Positions 26,174-35,232 are shown, counted from the stretch's first letter. The stretch is 64,000 bases of DNA from Pseudomonas sp. SJZ079 (GCF_007993865.1 NZ_VIUH01000006.1:1-64000); one strand, 5' to 3'. The notes: generated by a model from the sequence alone, not told the origin. Numbers and translations: made by a program.

Positions 26174-26623
26174 TCAAGACGATGGTGCCTGCAACACTGA
26201 ATGCTCATCGCTTGGGAGCCGCTCGATGAGCTCGAGCCTGGCGGGCGTCTGAGCCTCCCGCCACCTGCGAAAAGCCGTTAGCTCATCGCTCCAGGTACGA
26301 AGCACCCAGGCCAGTACGGCCAGGTCATCAATCAAGCCCACCCCCAATAACCAGTCCGGCAATGCATCCAGCGGCGTTACGAAATACAGCAATGCCGCCA
26401 CCACAGCCACTACCGCCTGAGTACTGACTGCCCGATACTCGCCACGCCACCACGCCAGACAGAGACCTTGCAGCAGCCGCAGATCCTCCTTGAAACCGGC
26501 AAAGCGTTCGCCCTGCTTGGCGCTCTTACGTGCCACCGCCAACAGCAAGCCGGGTAACCGGCCACCACTCAGAAAACGCTGCGCCAAGGGCAGGTAACGC
26601 GCAAAATTCCACGGAGCTTTCAT
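26174..26623 (-). CDS. YkvA family (DUF1232) membrane protein
   Basis: This 149-residue protein contains the DUF1232 signature around YFVTPLDALPDWLLGVGLID (residues ~80-100), which pairs a membrane helix with the conserved P-x-D-x-x-P-D motif. The helix is VVAVVAALLYFVTPLDALPD. Homologues are small membrane-associated proteins of unknown function. I chose the ATG at 26623 over the GTG two codons earlier because AGGAG lies five bases before it. It is transcribed toward the HTH operon but separated by 250 bp of non-coding sequence. Upstream, at 26665-26691, lies a DnaA-box inverted repeat. Confidence 0.8.
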   Translation of the reverse strand: MKAPWNFARYLPLAQRFLSGGRLPGLLLAVARKSAKQGERFAGFKEDLRLLQGLCLAWWRGEYRAVSTQAVVAVVAALLYFVTPLDALPDWLLGVGLIDDLAVLAWVLRTWSDELTAFRRWREAQTPARLELIERLPSDEHSVLQAPSS

Positions 26624-26943
26624 CGTCACTCCTCGTCAGCCCGCATGCTGACTGGGTTGGCTCGGGTTATCCACTAAAGCTGTGGATAACCTTGTGAACA
26701 GATTCTGAATTAGCCTAGCAAACGCCCGGCCCATGCGGCTCGACCACAGATCGGCCATTTTTTATCCAGCCAATAAAAATCAAATAAATCAATGATTTAC
26801 AAATTGCAAAAGGTTTCTACAGAAAGCTACCGCAGGTCAGTCCGGCCAACTGGCGAAATGTGCATAACCGTAACATCGGCGCACCACAACAGCCCTGTTC
26901 AGACTCCTCGGTCAGCTCTCGCTCGGCTTTTTTGACCGCTATA
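26624..26943. other. Intergenic region with DnaA-box inverted repeat
   Basis: The 320 bases hold an inverted repeat GGTTATCCAC-N7-GTGGATAACC at 26665-26691 that includes a perfect DnaA box on one arm, an AT-rich stretch near 26755-26815 containing AATCAATGATTTACA (26787-26801), and AATGTGCATAA (26857-26867). The same three motifs occur in the same order at 42629-42837. The FKBP terminator follows. No coding sequence is seen. Confidence 0.55.
26665..26691. repeat. DnaA-box inverted repeat, copy 1
   Basis: Perfect 10-bp arms GGTTATCCAC and GTGGATAACC are separated by seven bases. TGTGGATAA (26681-26689) is the exact complement of the DnaA box TTATCCACA. Confidence 0.6.
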
Positions 26944-26979
26944 AACAACAACGCCCCGTCGAGACGGGGCGTTGTTGTT
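26944..26979 (-). terminator. Terminator after the FKBP gene
   Basis: A perfect 17-bp stem (AACAACAACGCCCCGTC / GACGGGGCGTTGTTGTT) with a tiny loop lies 12 bp past the FKBP stop. The A/T ends give the U tract on the minus strand. Confidence 0.85.
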
Positions 26980-26991
26980 AGCCTGCCGGTA

Positions 26992-27711
26992 TCACTGCTC
27001 GGTGGCAGCGTCCTTGGCAGCAGTATCCTTGATGCTCAGCAGTTCCAGCTCAAACACCAATACCGCATTGGCCGGGATTGCCGGGGTCGGGCTTTGCTCG
27101 CCGTACGCCAGCTCGCTCGGAATGAAGAGCTTGTACTTCTCGCCGACGTGCATCAACTGCAAACCTTCGACCCAACCCGGAATCACGCCATTGACTGGCA
27201 GGTCTATCGGGCTGCCGCGCTGAATCGAGCTATCGAACACGCTACCGTCGGTCAGCTTGCCTTCATAGTGCACGGTCACCACGTCAGTGGCTTTCGGCTG
27301 GGCACCGTCGGCCTTGGTCAGCACTTCATACTGCAAACCGGAGTCGGTGGTCACCACACCCTCGCGCTTGCCGTTCTCCGCGAGGAAGGTCTTGCCGGCC
27401 TTGGCCGACTCTTCGTTGAGTTTTGCCATGCGCTCTTCGGAACGCTTCTGCAGGAAACCAAAGGCCTCGGCCAGTTCTTCATCCTTCAGGCGCTGCTCTT
27501 TCTTGCCGATTGCATCTTCGATGCCCTGGGCAACGGCTTGCGAGTCCAGGTCATCCATGCCTTCCTGAGCCAGGCTCTTGCCCATGTTCAGGCCGATGCC
27601 GTAGGAGGCTTTCTGCGCCGGGGTTTTCAGTTCGACGCTGGTTTGCGAATCACAACCTGCGAGAACCAAGCCCACCAGGGCGACCGCCGCCGCTAAACGA
27701 TGCTGTTTCAT
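26992..27711 (-). CDS. FKBP-type peptidyl-prolyl isomerase lipoprotein
   Basis: This 239-residue protein catalyses proline cis-trans isomerisation and chaperoning of envelope proteins, like FkpA/Mip. The signal peptide ends in the lipobox VLAGC, with lipidation expected at Cys20. Residues ~30-115 form the helical FKBP_N dimerisation domain (QKASYGIGLNMGKSLAQEG, QRLKDEELAEAFGFLQKRSE), and residues ~130-225 form the FKBP core (VVTVHYEGKLTDGSVFDSS, then GVIPGWVEGLQLMHVGEKY and FIPSELAYGE). The start at 27711 (MKQHRLAAAVAL) has an AAGGAATAAGC ribosome site. It precedes tRNA genes and rdgC as in P. aeruginosa (recalled). Confidence 0.93.
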   Translation of the reverse strand: MKQHRLAAAVALVGLVLAGCDSQTSVELKTPAQKASYGIGLNMGKSLAQEGMDDLDSQAVAQGIEDAIGKKEQRLKDEELAEAFGFLQKRSEERMAKLNEESAKAGKTFLAENGKREGVVTTDSGLQYEVLTKADGAQPKATDVVTVHYEGKLTDGSVFDSSIQRGSPIDLPVNGVIPGWVEGLQLMHVGEKYKLFIPSELAYGEQSPTPAIPANAVLVFELELLSIKDTAAKDAATEQ

Positions 27712-27897
27712 GCTTATTCCTTGTTCGGAGCGCCCTAGGGCAATCGAGTGAAGGCGCGAGCTTAGCAGGCCGCTACGATCACTGGCTACCAGGATACGAG
27801 CCAAGAAATGCGTATAAGTTCAGGTGTTTAGAGTTTTTTAAGAAGATTGCAGCGAGCGCCGCGAAAGAGGTGTTGCCGAGGTGAAGCGAGGGGAAAA

Positions 27898-27974
27898 TGG
27901 CGCAGCGGACGGGACTCGAACCCGCGACCCCCGGCGTGACAGGCCGGTATTCTAACCAACTGAACTACCGCTGC
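27898..27974 (-). tRNA. tRNA-Asp (GTC)
   Basis: On the minus strand the 77-nt cloverleaf has acceptor stem GCAGCGG/CCGCTGC, D arm TAGTTCAGTTGGTTAGAA, anticodon loop CCTGTCACG with anticodon GTC, T arm GGGTTCGAGTCCC, discriminator G and an encoded CCA. Confidence 0.97.
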
Positions 27975-27995
27975 GCGTAACTTCAAAAGCGAGTT

Positions 27996-28071
27996 TGGTG
28001 GGTGATGACGGGATCGAACCGCCGACCCTCTGCTTGTAAGGCAGATGCTCTCCCAGCTGAGCTAATCACCC
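27996..28071 (-). tRNA. tRNA-Val (TAC)
   Basis: On the minus strand the 76-nt cloverleaf has acceptor stem GGGTGAT/ATCACCC, D arm TAGCTCAGCTGGGAGAGC, anticodon loop CTTACAAG with anticodon TAC, T arm CGGTTCGATCCCG, discriminator A and an encoded CCA. It is 21 bp from tRNA-Asp, probably cotranscribed. Confidence 0.97.
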
Positions 28072-28233
28072 TTCACTCTCGAAGTGGGGCGCATTCTAGA
28101 CAGCCACCCTCACCTTGGCAAGCCTTCTTCGAAAAAAAAATTATCGACACGCCAAAGGCTTAGCGCAGGGTTGGCCTGAGAGGCTGCGGGGGACAATAAT
28201 GCGCGCTTTGCGTTAATGGAGAGTCACCCCGTC

Positions 28234-29154
28234 ATGTGGTTTCGTAACCTGCTGGTTTACCGCCTCACCCAAAACGTCCCGTTCGATACCGAGGCACTCG
28301 AAGCCGCGCTGGCTGCCAAACCGGCTCGTCCGTGCGCCAGTCAGGAGCTGACCACCTATGGCTTCATCGCCCCCTTCGGCAAAGGCGCCGACGCGCCGCT
28401 GGTGCATAACAGCCAGGGCTTCTTGTTGATCGCCGCACGCAAAGAAGAACGCATTCTGCCCGGCAGCGTGGTGCGCGATGCCCTGAAGGAAAAAGTCGAC
28501 GAGATCGAAGCCGAGCAGATGCGCAAGGTCTACAAGAAAGAGCGCGACCAGCTCAAGGACGAGATCGTGCAGACCTTCCTGCCGCGCGCCTTTATCCGCA
28601 AGTCGGCAACCTTCGCCGCCATCGCCCCGGCCCAGGGTCTGATCCTGGTCGACGCCTCCAGCCCTAAGCGTGCCGAAGACCTGCTGTCCACCCTGCGCGA
28701 GGCCATTGGCTCGCTGCCGGTGCGGCCGCTGACGGTGAAGATCGCCCCGAGCGCGACCATGACCGACTGGGTCAAGTCGCAACAGGCCGCAGCCGACTTC
28801 ACCGTGCTCGATGAGTGTGAATTGCGCGATACCCATGAAGATGGCGGCGTGGTGCGCTGCAAGCGCCAGGATCTGACCAGCGACGAAATCCAGCTGCACA
28901 TGACCGCCGGCAAACAGGTCACCCTGCTGTCCCTGGCCTGGCAGGACAAACTGTCGTTCATGCTCGACGACAAACTGGTGGTCAAGCGCCTGCGCTTCGA
29001 AGACCTGTTGCAGGATCAAGCCGAACAGGATGGTGGCGAAGACGCCCTCGGCCAGCTGGATGCCAGTTTCACCCTGATGATGATGACCTTCGTCGAGTTC
29101 CTCCCGGCGCTGTTCGAAGCTCTGGGCGGCGAAGACACGCCGCAGGGCCTCTAA
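28234..29154 (+). CDS. rdgC: Recombination-associated protein RdgC
   Basis: RdgC is a nucleoid-associated ring protein that binds double-stranded DNA and restrains RecA. The 306-residue length and sequence match the family throughout: [13 protein letters not shown] start, [47 protein letters not shown] and the C-terminal [13 protein letters not shown]. The start at 28234 is the conserved MWFRN; an upstream ATG adds six residues that are not conserved. The gene stands alone after the tRNA pair, in the same order as in P. aeruginosa. Confidence 0.97.
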   Translation: MWFRNLLVYRLTQNVPFDTEALEAALAAKPARPCASQELTTYGFIAPFGKGADAPLVHNSQGFLLIAARKEERILPGSVVRDALKEKVDEIEAEQMRKVYKKERDQLKDEIVQTFLPRAFIRKSATFAAIAPAQGLILVDASSPKRAEDLLSTLREAIGSLPVRPLTVKIAPSATMTDWVKSQQAAADFTVLDECELRDTHEDGGVVRCKRQDLTSDEIQLHMTAGKQVTLLSLAWQDKLSFMLDDKLVVKRLRFEDLLQDQAEQDGGEDALGQLDASFTLMMMTFVEFLPALFEALGGEDTPQGL

Positions 29155-29381
29155 GCCCATGCCTGTGCGAGCCAGGCAGCCCCTGGTTCGCGCGCCTGCG
29201 CCTAGGCTTAGGCCTGCAACGCAGGCTCGGTTGCGCAGGCATCTCATCGGCGAGCCGATCGCCGGTGATCGGACGCGGCCTGACTCGCTGGCTGCCAGAT
29301 AGCACCCGAGAACACCCAAAGCCTCCGCTAATCCGCCACCGCTTGTACAAGCAATCGAACTGTGCACAATAGCGCACGACA

Positions 29382-29427
29382 TGAGGACGACCTCACACTC
29401 CTGTGAGTGATCACCGGGGACGGCCCC
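29382..29427 (+). ncRNA. Guanidine-II (mini-ykkC) riboswitch
   Basis: Two short hairpins carry the diagnostic ACGR tetraloops: TGAGG-ACGA-CCTCA (29382-29395) and GGGG-ACGG-CCCC (29416-29427), separated by 20 bases. In this class guanidinium binds each loop, and the loops dimerise to free the ribosome site. The GGAGG of the exporter gene lies 18 bases downstream at 29445-29449, the expected distance for translational control. Confidence 0.9.
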
Positions 29428-29454
29428 GCCATTACCGTCCAAGTGGAGGCCTTC

Positions 29455-29769
29455 ATGTCCTGGATCATTCTGTTTTTCGCCGGCCTGTTCGAAGTCGGCT
29501 GGGCTGTCGGCCTGAAGTACACCGACGGCTTCACTCGCCCACTGCCAACCCTGCTCACCGTCGCGGCGATGATCGTCAGCCTGGCCCTGCTCGGCCTGGC
29601 GATGAAGGAGTTGCCGCTGGGCACCGCCTATGCAATCTGGACCGGCGTTGGCGCGGTCGGCACGGTGATCGCGGGGATCATCCTGTTCGGCGAATCCATG
29701 GCACTGATTCGCCTGGCCAGCGTGGCGCTGATCGTCTGCGGCCTGCTCGGGCTGAAGCTAAGCCACTAG
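29455..29769 (+). CDS. gdx: Guanidinium exporter, SMR family (Gdx/SugE)
   Basis: This 104-residue small multidrug resistance protein has four membrane helices. The SMR active glutamate is Glu13 in [18 protein letters not shown], and the SugE/Gdx-type signature [19 protein letters not shown] spans helix 3. Gdx exports guanidinium in exchange for protons. The guanidine-II riboswitch directly upstream supports this assignment over generic quaternary-ammonium export. The start at 29455 is fixed by GGAGG five bases before it. Monocistronic. Confidence 0.95.
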   Translation: MSWIILFFAGLFEVGWAVGLKYTDGFTRPLPTLLTVAAMIVSLALLGLAMKELPLGTAYAIWTGVGAVGTVIAGIILFGESMALIRLASVALIVCGLLGLKLSH

Positions 29770-30294
29770 CGCGCCAGACCGGCGGCGCGGCGCCTCAACG
29801 TACAGCCAGAAGCATTGGCTGCAAGCCTCCAGCCTGACCATCCACCTGCCGCACGCAGCGCATGCGGGCAAAACTCCGGCCATGCGAGTCGCTGCTGCCA
29901 CCACTGGCAACGCTCGCTCGACTGCGCTTGGCGCCTTATCGAGCCAGCACCAGGCTGTTAAAAATATACAACTGCCGAAATTCAAGAAAATAATTTTATC
30001 TTGTTTAAAATCATTAACTTGAAAAACAGCCAAAGGCTCTATCTGGCCCACCTGTAATTTTTAACCGGACAATTCGTCGTAAATGTTTGACATATTTTAC
30101 GATATTGGCAGACTGCGCGACGTGGTGTCAGGCAACCGTCTGGTCAGTAGGTAACCCCAAGGGCTTACCTGGCAGCCAGCGTCGTCGGCCCACCCACCAA
30201 AACAACAATTTTTCGCCTGTCGCGCCGCTCTGTCCTGCCTGCCATGCGCATGCCGACGACAACTCGACAAGCCAGAGCCACTGGAACAAAACAC
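29770..30294. other. Intergenic region before the SSS symporter
   Basis: The 525 bases have no credible coding sequence. The part from 29955 to 30110 is AT-rich. It contains TTGACA-like promoter sequence (GTTTGACATATTTTACG) inside the inverted repeat CGTAAA-N12-TTTACG at 30078-30101, a candidate operator for the symporter. The remaining 190 bases up to the start may be a long 5' leader. Confidence 0.5.
30078..30101. promoter_or_regulatory. Inverted repeat overlapping a TTGACA hexamer
   Basis: CGTAAA and TTTACG arms separated by 12 bases enclose TTGACA, so a bound protein would cover the -35 region. It lies about 200 bp upstream of the sodium/solute symporter. Confidence 0.4.
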
Positions 30295-31743
30295 ATGCTG
30301 ATTTGGTTTGTTGTGGGTTACCTGCTGATCACAGTAGGCCTCGGTATCTTTGCCTCGACGCGCGTGCACAACTCAAAAGACTTTGCCGCTGGTGGCCGCA
30401 GCATGTCCTTTCCCCTGGTGATGGCGATGGTGTTCGCCACCTGGTTCGGCTCGGAAGCCGTCCTCGGCATCCCCGCTGCATTTATCGAGGACGGCTTTTC
30501 CGGCATCGTCGAAGACCCCTTCGGCTCCTTCGGTTGCCTGATGCTGGTGGGCTTCTTCTTCGCCCGCAAACTCTATCGGATGAACCTGCTGACCCTCGGC
30601 GACTTCTTCCGCAAGCGCTTCGGCCCGAAAGTCGAGCTGATCACCAGCCTAGTGATCATGGCCTCCTACCTGGGCTGGATCGCCGCCCAACTGACCGCCC
30701 TCGGCGTGGTGTTCAATGTGTTGTCCGAGGGCTCCATCAGCATCACTCAGGGCATGTTCATCGGCACCCTGATCGTGCTGATCTACACCCTGTTCGGCGG
30801 CATGTGGTCGGTGGCACTGACCGATACCTTCCAGATGGCGATCATAGTGGTCGGCCTGGGCTACCTGACCTGGCTGATCGGCGACATGGCCGGTGGCCCG
30901 CAGAAAGTCATCAGCCAGGCGGCCAGCGAAGGCAAGCTGAGCTTTATGCATAGTTTCACCGCCAAGGATATCGTCGCCTTTATCGGTGCCGGCGTGACCA
31001 TGATGCTTGGCTCCATCCCGCAGCAGGACGTGTACGCCCGGGTGATGTCGGCGAAAACCGAAAAGATCGCCTCGCGCGCCACCATCGCCGGCGGCATCTT
31101 CTACCTGGGCTTCTGCATGCTGCCGATCTTCCTCACCTACGCGGCTTCGATGATCGACCCGGCGATGGTCAAGCACTTCCTCGAAGAGGACGCGCAGATG
31201 ATCCTCCCGCACCTGATCCTCGAACGGACCCCGGTGTTTGCCCAGGTGCTGTTCTTCGGCGCCCTGCTCTCGGCCATCATGTCCACCGCCTCGGGCACGC
31301 TGCTGGCGCCGTCGGTGACCTTTACCGAGAACGTACTCAAGCGCCTGCGACCGAACATGAATGACCGCGAGTTTCTCACGGCCATGCGTTGGACCATTGT
31401 TGCCTGCGCGATCATCACCTTGAGCTTTGCCCTGTACTCGGACGCGAGCATCTACGAGATGGTCGGCAGCGCTTACAAAGTGACCCTGGTGGCCGCATCG
31501 GTCCCCTTGATCGCGGGTCTGTTCTGGAGCCGCGCCACCACTCAGGGCGCCTTGCTGGCCATCAGCTTTGGCCTGCTGTCGTGGCTGAGCCTGGAGTACA
31601 GCTACCAGGACAGCGACTTCTGGCCGCCGCAACTGGTGGGCCTGCTGCTGAGCGCCCTCGGCATGCTGGTCGGCTCGCTATTGCCCCAAGTGATTGGCCA
31701 ACGCCACGAACAACTGAGCACAGGCGAAGTGCAGAGCGCTTGA
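30295..31743 (+). CDS. Sodium/solute symporter family transporter
   Basis: This 482-residue inner-membrane transporter of the SSS family has about 13 helices. Diagnostic segments are AAGGRSMSFPLVMAMVFATW (helix 2 start), GGMWSVALTDTFQMAII (the conserved helix 6 region) and GSIPQQDVYARVMSAK (the SSS sodium-site loop). SSS transporters carry acetate, proline, pantothenate, sugars or other solutes; the sequence does not decide which. I chose the ATG at 30295 (MLIWFVVGYLLI), giving a clean first helix, with GGAAC upstream. A strong terminator follows. No enzyme partner is adjacent, so substrate inference from context is not possible. Confidence 0.9.
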   Translation: MLIWFVVGYLLITVGLGIFASTRVHNSKDFAAGGRSMSFPLVMAMVFATWFGSEAVLGIPAAFIEDGFSGIVEDPFGSFGCLMLVGFFFARKLYRMNLLTLGDFFRKRFGPKVELITSLVIMASYLGWIAAQLTALGVVFNVLSEGSISITQGMFIGTLIVLIYTLFGGMWSVALTDTFQMAIIVVGLGYLTWLIGDMAGGPQKVISQAASEGKLSFMHSFTAKDIVAFIGAGVTMMLGSIPQQDVYARVMSAKTEKIASRATIAGGIFYLGFCMLPIFLTYAASMIDPAMVKHFLEEDAQMILPHLILERTPVFAQVLFFGALLSAIMSTASGTLLAPSVTFTENVLKRLRPNMNDREFLTAMRWTIVACAIITLSFALYSDASIYEMVGSAYKVTLVAASVPLIAGLFWSRATTQGALLAISFGLLSWLSLEYSYQDSDFWPPQLVGLLLSALGMLVGSLLPQVIGQRHEQLSTGEVQSA

Positions 31744-31758
31744 GTGCTACCCGATAGT

Positions 31759-31789
31759 AAAAAGGCCAGTCTTGATACTGGCCTTTTTT
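31759..31789 (+). terminator. Terminator after the SSS symporter
   Basis: A perfect 12-bp stem (AAAAAGGCCAGT / ACTGGCCTTTTT) with a six-base loop ends in T6. It lies 15 bp after the stop codon. Confidence 0.95.
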
Positions 31790-32009
31790 AGGGAGCGGGA
31801 AAGTCGGGTGGCGACAGCGACTAAGCACGGCCCGCACCAGATCGCCGCTTTACCGGCAGACTCAAGTAGCTGACGCCGGGCTTACTGTTCGCTGGCCCTC
31901 GGTGTGGCGCCGTCCCAGCAACGGGCCCCCCCCAGATGCGGGGCGCGGTTCAAGCGTTTAGGTCAGCGAGTCAGTACTCATAGCGCGCGCCCAGCCCAAC
32001 CACCCCAGG

Positions 32010-33887
32010 CTAGCGCCAATCGCCGCGCAACTCGGCCACCCGCGCTTGCAGCAGTTCGCGCTTCACCGTTTCAGCCGCTAGTGGCCCGCCGGCTACCAGA
32101 TTGATCCGCGACCACAAGCGTTTGAAAAACCCCTTCTCCGGATCACGGCTGAAGAAACTGCCCCACAGGCCTTGCAACGCCATGGGGATCACCGGCACCG
32201 GGTTCTCCTCGAGGATGCGCTCGATGCCGCCCTTGAACTCGTTAAGCTCGCCATCGGCGGTCAACTTGCCCTCCGGGAAGATGCACACCAACTCGCCGTT
32301 GCGCAGGTATTCGGCGATCTTCTTGAACGCCGCGTCGTAGACCAGCAGGTCCTCGTTGCGCCCGGCAATCGGCACCGTGCCGGCGGTACGGAAGATGAAG
32401 TTGAGCAGCGGCAGGTTGTAGATCTTGTAGTACATGACGAAGCGCACCGGCCGCCGCACCGCACCGCCGATCAGCAGGGCATCGACGAAGGACACGTGGT
32501 TGCACACCAGCACCGCGGCGCCTTCATCGGGGATGGCGTCCAGCCCCTTGTGCTCGACGCGGTACATCGAATGACCGAGCAGCCAGATCAGGAAACGCAT
32601 GCTGAACTCGGGCACGATCTTGAAGATGTAGCTGTTGACCGCGATGTTCATCAGCGAGATGACCAGAAACAGCTGGGGAATCGACAGCTCGGCCACGCTG
32701 AGAAACAGGATCGAGGCGATCGCCGAGGCGACCATGAACAAGGCGTTGAGGATGTTGTTGGCCGCGATCACCCGCGCCCGTTCGTGCTCCGCGGTGCGCG
32801 ACTGGATCAGGGCATACAGCGGCACTATGTAGAAGCCGCCGAACAAACCGATGCCGAGGATCGAACCGAGAATCCACCAGGCCTGGCCTTGCGCCAACAC
32901 GCCCAGCCAATCGTGCGCCTGCTCGGCCTGCGGGAAGCCGCCGGAGTGCCACCAGAGCAGGATGCCGAACAGGGTCAGGCCGATCGAGCCGAACGGCACC
33001 AGGCCGATTTCCACCTTGTGCCCGGACATGCGCTCGCAGAGCATCGAGCCCAGACCGATGCCCAGCGAGAACACCGTGAGAATCAGGGTCACCACGCTCT
33101 CGTCGCCGTACAACCACTCCTTGGCGTAGGCCGGAATCTGCGTCAGGTACACCGCACCGAGAAACCAGAACCAGGAGTTGCCGACCAGCGAACGCGACAC
33201 CGAGACCGGTTGTTCCTTCAACCCCAGCCGCATGATGCCCCAGGACTGACGCAGGATGTTCCAATCCAGGACCAGCTCCGGCATGGCCGCAGCGGCACGC
33301 GGGATGCCGCGGCTGGCCAGGTAGCCGAGCAGCGCCACCAGCACCACCGAGCCGGCGACCAGGCTGGCGTATGCGCTGCTGGCCATGATCACCCCGGCAC
33401 CAATGGTGCCGGCCAGGATCGCCAGGAAGGTGCCCATCTCCACCAGCGCGTTACCGCCAATCAGCTCCTCCTCGCGCAGGTGCTGCGGCAGGATCGAATA
33501 CTTGACCGGGCCGAACAGCGCCGACTGGGTGCCCATGGCGAACAGCACCAGCAGCATCAACGGCAAGTTATCCAGCAATACCCCGGCGGCGCCGACCAGC
33601 ATGATCAGGATCTCGGCGAACTTGATCTTGCGGATCAAGCCATCCTTGGCGAACTTTTCGCCGAATTGCCCGCCGAGCGCGGAGAACAGGAAGAACGGCA
33701 GGATAAACAGCAAGGCGCAGAGGTTGATCAACAGGGCGCGGTCCGCGCTGACGCTCAACTTGAACAGGATTGCGAGAATCAATGACTGCTTGAAGATGTT
33801 GTCGTTGAAGGCACCGAGCAACTGAGTCAGGAAAAACGGCAGGAAGCGCTTTTTTCCGAGCAAGCTGAATTGTGATTGTTGGGTCAT
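32010..33887 (-). CDS. LplT-like MFS transporter fused to PlsC acyltransferase
   Basis: This 625-residue inner-membrane protein joins two activities. Residues 1-~410 form an MFS transporter of the LplT type (LPFFLTQLLGAFNDNIFKQS at the start), which flips lysophospholipids across the inner membrane. Residues ~425-620 form a 1-acylglycerol-3-phosphate acyltransferase domain with the HxxxxD motif NHVSFVD, the IAGRNED segment and the FPEGKLTADGEL motif that binds the phosphate. The full E. coli-type system uses separate LplT and Aas proteins, and no acyl-ACP synthetase domain is seen here. The start at 33887 is the conserved MTQQSQFSLL. Expected role: salvage or remodelling of lysophospholipid. 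Confidence 0.92.
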   Translation of the reverse strand: MTQQSQFSLLGKKRFLPFFLTQLLGAFNDNIFKQSLILAILFKLSVSADRALLINLCALLFILPFFLFSALGGQFGEKFAKDGLIRKIKFAEILIMLVGAAGVLLDNLPLMLLVLFAMGTQSALFGPVKYSILPQHLREEELIGGNALVEMGTFLAILAGTIGAGVIMASSAYASLVAGSVVLVALLGYLASRGIPRAAAAMPELVLDWNILRQSWGIMRLGLKEQPVSVSRSLVGNSWFWFLGAVYLTQIPAYAKEWLYGDESVVTLILTVFSLGIGLGSMLCERMSGHKVEIGLVPFGSIGLTLFGILLWWHSGGFPQAEQAHDWLGVLAQGQAWWILGSILGIGLFGGFYIVPLYALIQSRTAEHERARVIAANNILNALFMVASAIASILFLSVAELSIPQLFLVISLMNIAVNSYIFKIVPEFSMRFLIWLLGHSMYRVEHKGLDAIPDEGAAVLVCNHVSFVDALLIGGAVRRPVRFVMYYKIYNLPLLNFIFRTAGTVPIAGRNEDLLVYDAAFKKIAEYLRNGELVCIFPEGKLTADGELNEFKGGIERILEENPVPVIPMALQGLWGSFFSRDPEKGFFKRLWSRINLVAGGPLAAETVKRELLQARVAELRGDWR

Positions 33888-34051
33888 CGTCCATGTTCCT
33901 GGCTGGGGCCGACAGGGCCGGAAAAACCTCACAGGCCGTGAAAGCCTGTTAACGGGCCTTTGGCGCCCGTCCAACATTGGACTGCGCTCACCCGGTGTAA
34001 AGCCACAAGGATCGGCGACTTTTGCCGCCCTGTCGGCAAAACCGGCGCAGC

Positions 34052-34381
34052 TCACAAAGGCAATTGCCCCAAGGCCCAGCGCAACAGGAAGAAGCCCAGG
34101 AAACCACCGCCAATGGTCGCCAGCAGGTTGCGCGTGAGCGCGGCGATGGCGATGGCCGCCAGCCCCGCCAGCAGGTAGGCGTTATCCAGGCGCAGCACCC
34201 AGTGCTCGCCGTCCGGGAGCAACATGCCGGGCACTACTATGGCGCTCAGCACCGCGGTCGGCACGTAGTGCAGGCCTTGACGCACCAACGGCGGAAAGCG
34301 CAGATCGGGAAAGGCGAACAGGCTGTAGCGCGTGGCAAAGGTGATCGCCAGCATGCCGAGAATCAGCAACCAATTATCCAT
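34052..34381 (-). CDS. azlD: AzlD family branched-chain amino acid exporter subunit
   Basis: This 109-residue protein with four helices is the small subunit of the AzlCD branched-chain amino acid exporter. The family-typical FATRYSLF and VPTAVLSAIVVPGMLL segments are present. The ATG at 34381 overlaps the azlC stop (TGATG), indicating translational coupling; a GTG one codon earlier is also possible. Confidence 0.92.
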   Translation of the reverse strand: MDNWLLILGMLAITFATRYSLFAFPDLRFPPLVRQGLHYVPTAVLSAIVVPGMLLPDGEHWVLRLDNAYLLAGLAAIAIAALTRNLLATIGGGFLGFFLLRWALGQLPL

Positions 34382-35103
34382 CACGGGTGCTCCTCGATAA
34401 GCCGTTCATTACGCCGCTCCAGCAGCACACCCACGACAATCCCGCTGAACGCCGCCGCCATCAACCCGAGTTTGTACGGCAGTGCGTGACAAGCCAGGGC
34501 CACTGCGCTCGCCACCAGCGCAGCGGCGACCTGTGGGCGATTGTGCAGCATCGGCACGACGATGCCGATAAAGGTGGCAAGCATGGCGAAATCCAGCCCC
34601 CAGGCTGCGAGGTTCGGCACGCTCTGACCAAACAGCACGCCGACCAGGGTGCATAGCTGCCAATTCAGGTACATCGCCAGGGCGGCGCCGAGGAAGTACC
34701 AGTGCTTGTTGGGCGAGGCATCGGCCAGCGGATCGCTGTCGGCATAGCGATGCACCACCACCGCGTAGGCCTCGTCAGTCAGCCAGAAGGCCAGCGGCAC
34801 GCGCCAACGCTTGGGCAGGTGACGCACGAAGGGTTGCAGGCTGGCGCTGTAGAGCGCGTGACGCAGGTTGACCACCAAGGTCGTGAGCAACAGCACGGTC
34901 AACCCGGCACCGGCGCCGAGCAGGCTGATAGCGATGAACTGCGCCGAGCCGGCGAACACCAGCAACGACATGCCCAGGGCCTGCCAGGTACTCAGCCCGG
35001 CGCTACCGGCCAGACTGCCGAAAATGATGCCGAACGGAATGGCGCCGAGCAGCATCGGCAGCATGTCGCGGGCACCCTGGGTGAATTCTTGCGAGCGGGT
35101 CAT
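34381..35103 (-). CDS. azlC: AzlC family branched-chain amino acid exporter subunit
   Basis: This 240-residue inner-membrane protein has about six helices and the AzlC signatures: ARDMLPMLLGAIPFGIIFGS at the start, VFAGSAQFIAISLL, and VVNLRHALYSASLQPF. With AzlD it exports branched-chain amino acids and some analogues. The start at 35103 has a GGAGGAACC ribosome site. An AraC-family gene lies upstream on the same strand, separated by 177 bp that includes a REP sequence, and may control it. Confidence 0.94.
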   Translation of the reverse strand: MTRSQEFTQGARDMLPMLLGAIPFGIIFGSLAGSAGLSTWQALGMSLLVFAGSAQFIAISLLGAGAGLTVLLLTTLVVNLRHALYSASLQPFVRHLPKRWRVPLAFWLTDEAYAVVVHRYADSDPLADASPNKHWYFLGAALAMYLNWQLCTLVGVLFGQSVPNLAAWGLDFAMLATFIGIVVPMLHNRPQVAAALVASAVALACHALPYKLGLMAAAFSGIVVGVLLERRNERLIEEHP

Positions 35104-35232
35104 AGTGGTTCCTCCGACTCGAAAGCCTACCGCTGCACCCGCCAGCCGTCTTGAACGATCTTGCGCACTTGCACCCGCCAGCTTCACAAACGACTGCTAT
35201 GCAGGAGGCGTTGGTGACAATGGTTCTTCTCG

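Noticed and set aside
26665..26867. DnaA boxes read as a chromosomal or plasmid replication origin
   Set aside because: There are too few boxes, no dnaA/dnaN or rep gene, and no iterons nearby.
31926..31933. Run of eight C residues as a possible phase-variable tract
   Set aside because: It lies in non-coding sequence between a terminator and a convergent gene, with no promoter or reading frame to switch.
32172..33785. 537-codon frame opposite the LplT-PlsC gene
   Set aside because: Antisense frame with no domain; the minus-strand gene has strong transporter and acyltransferase motifs.
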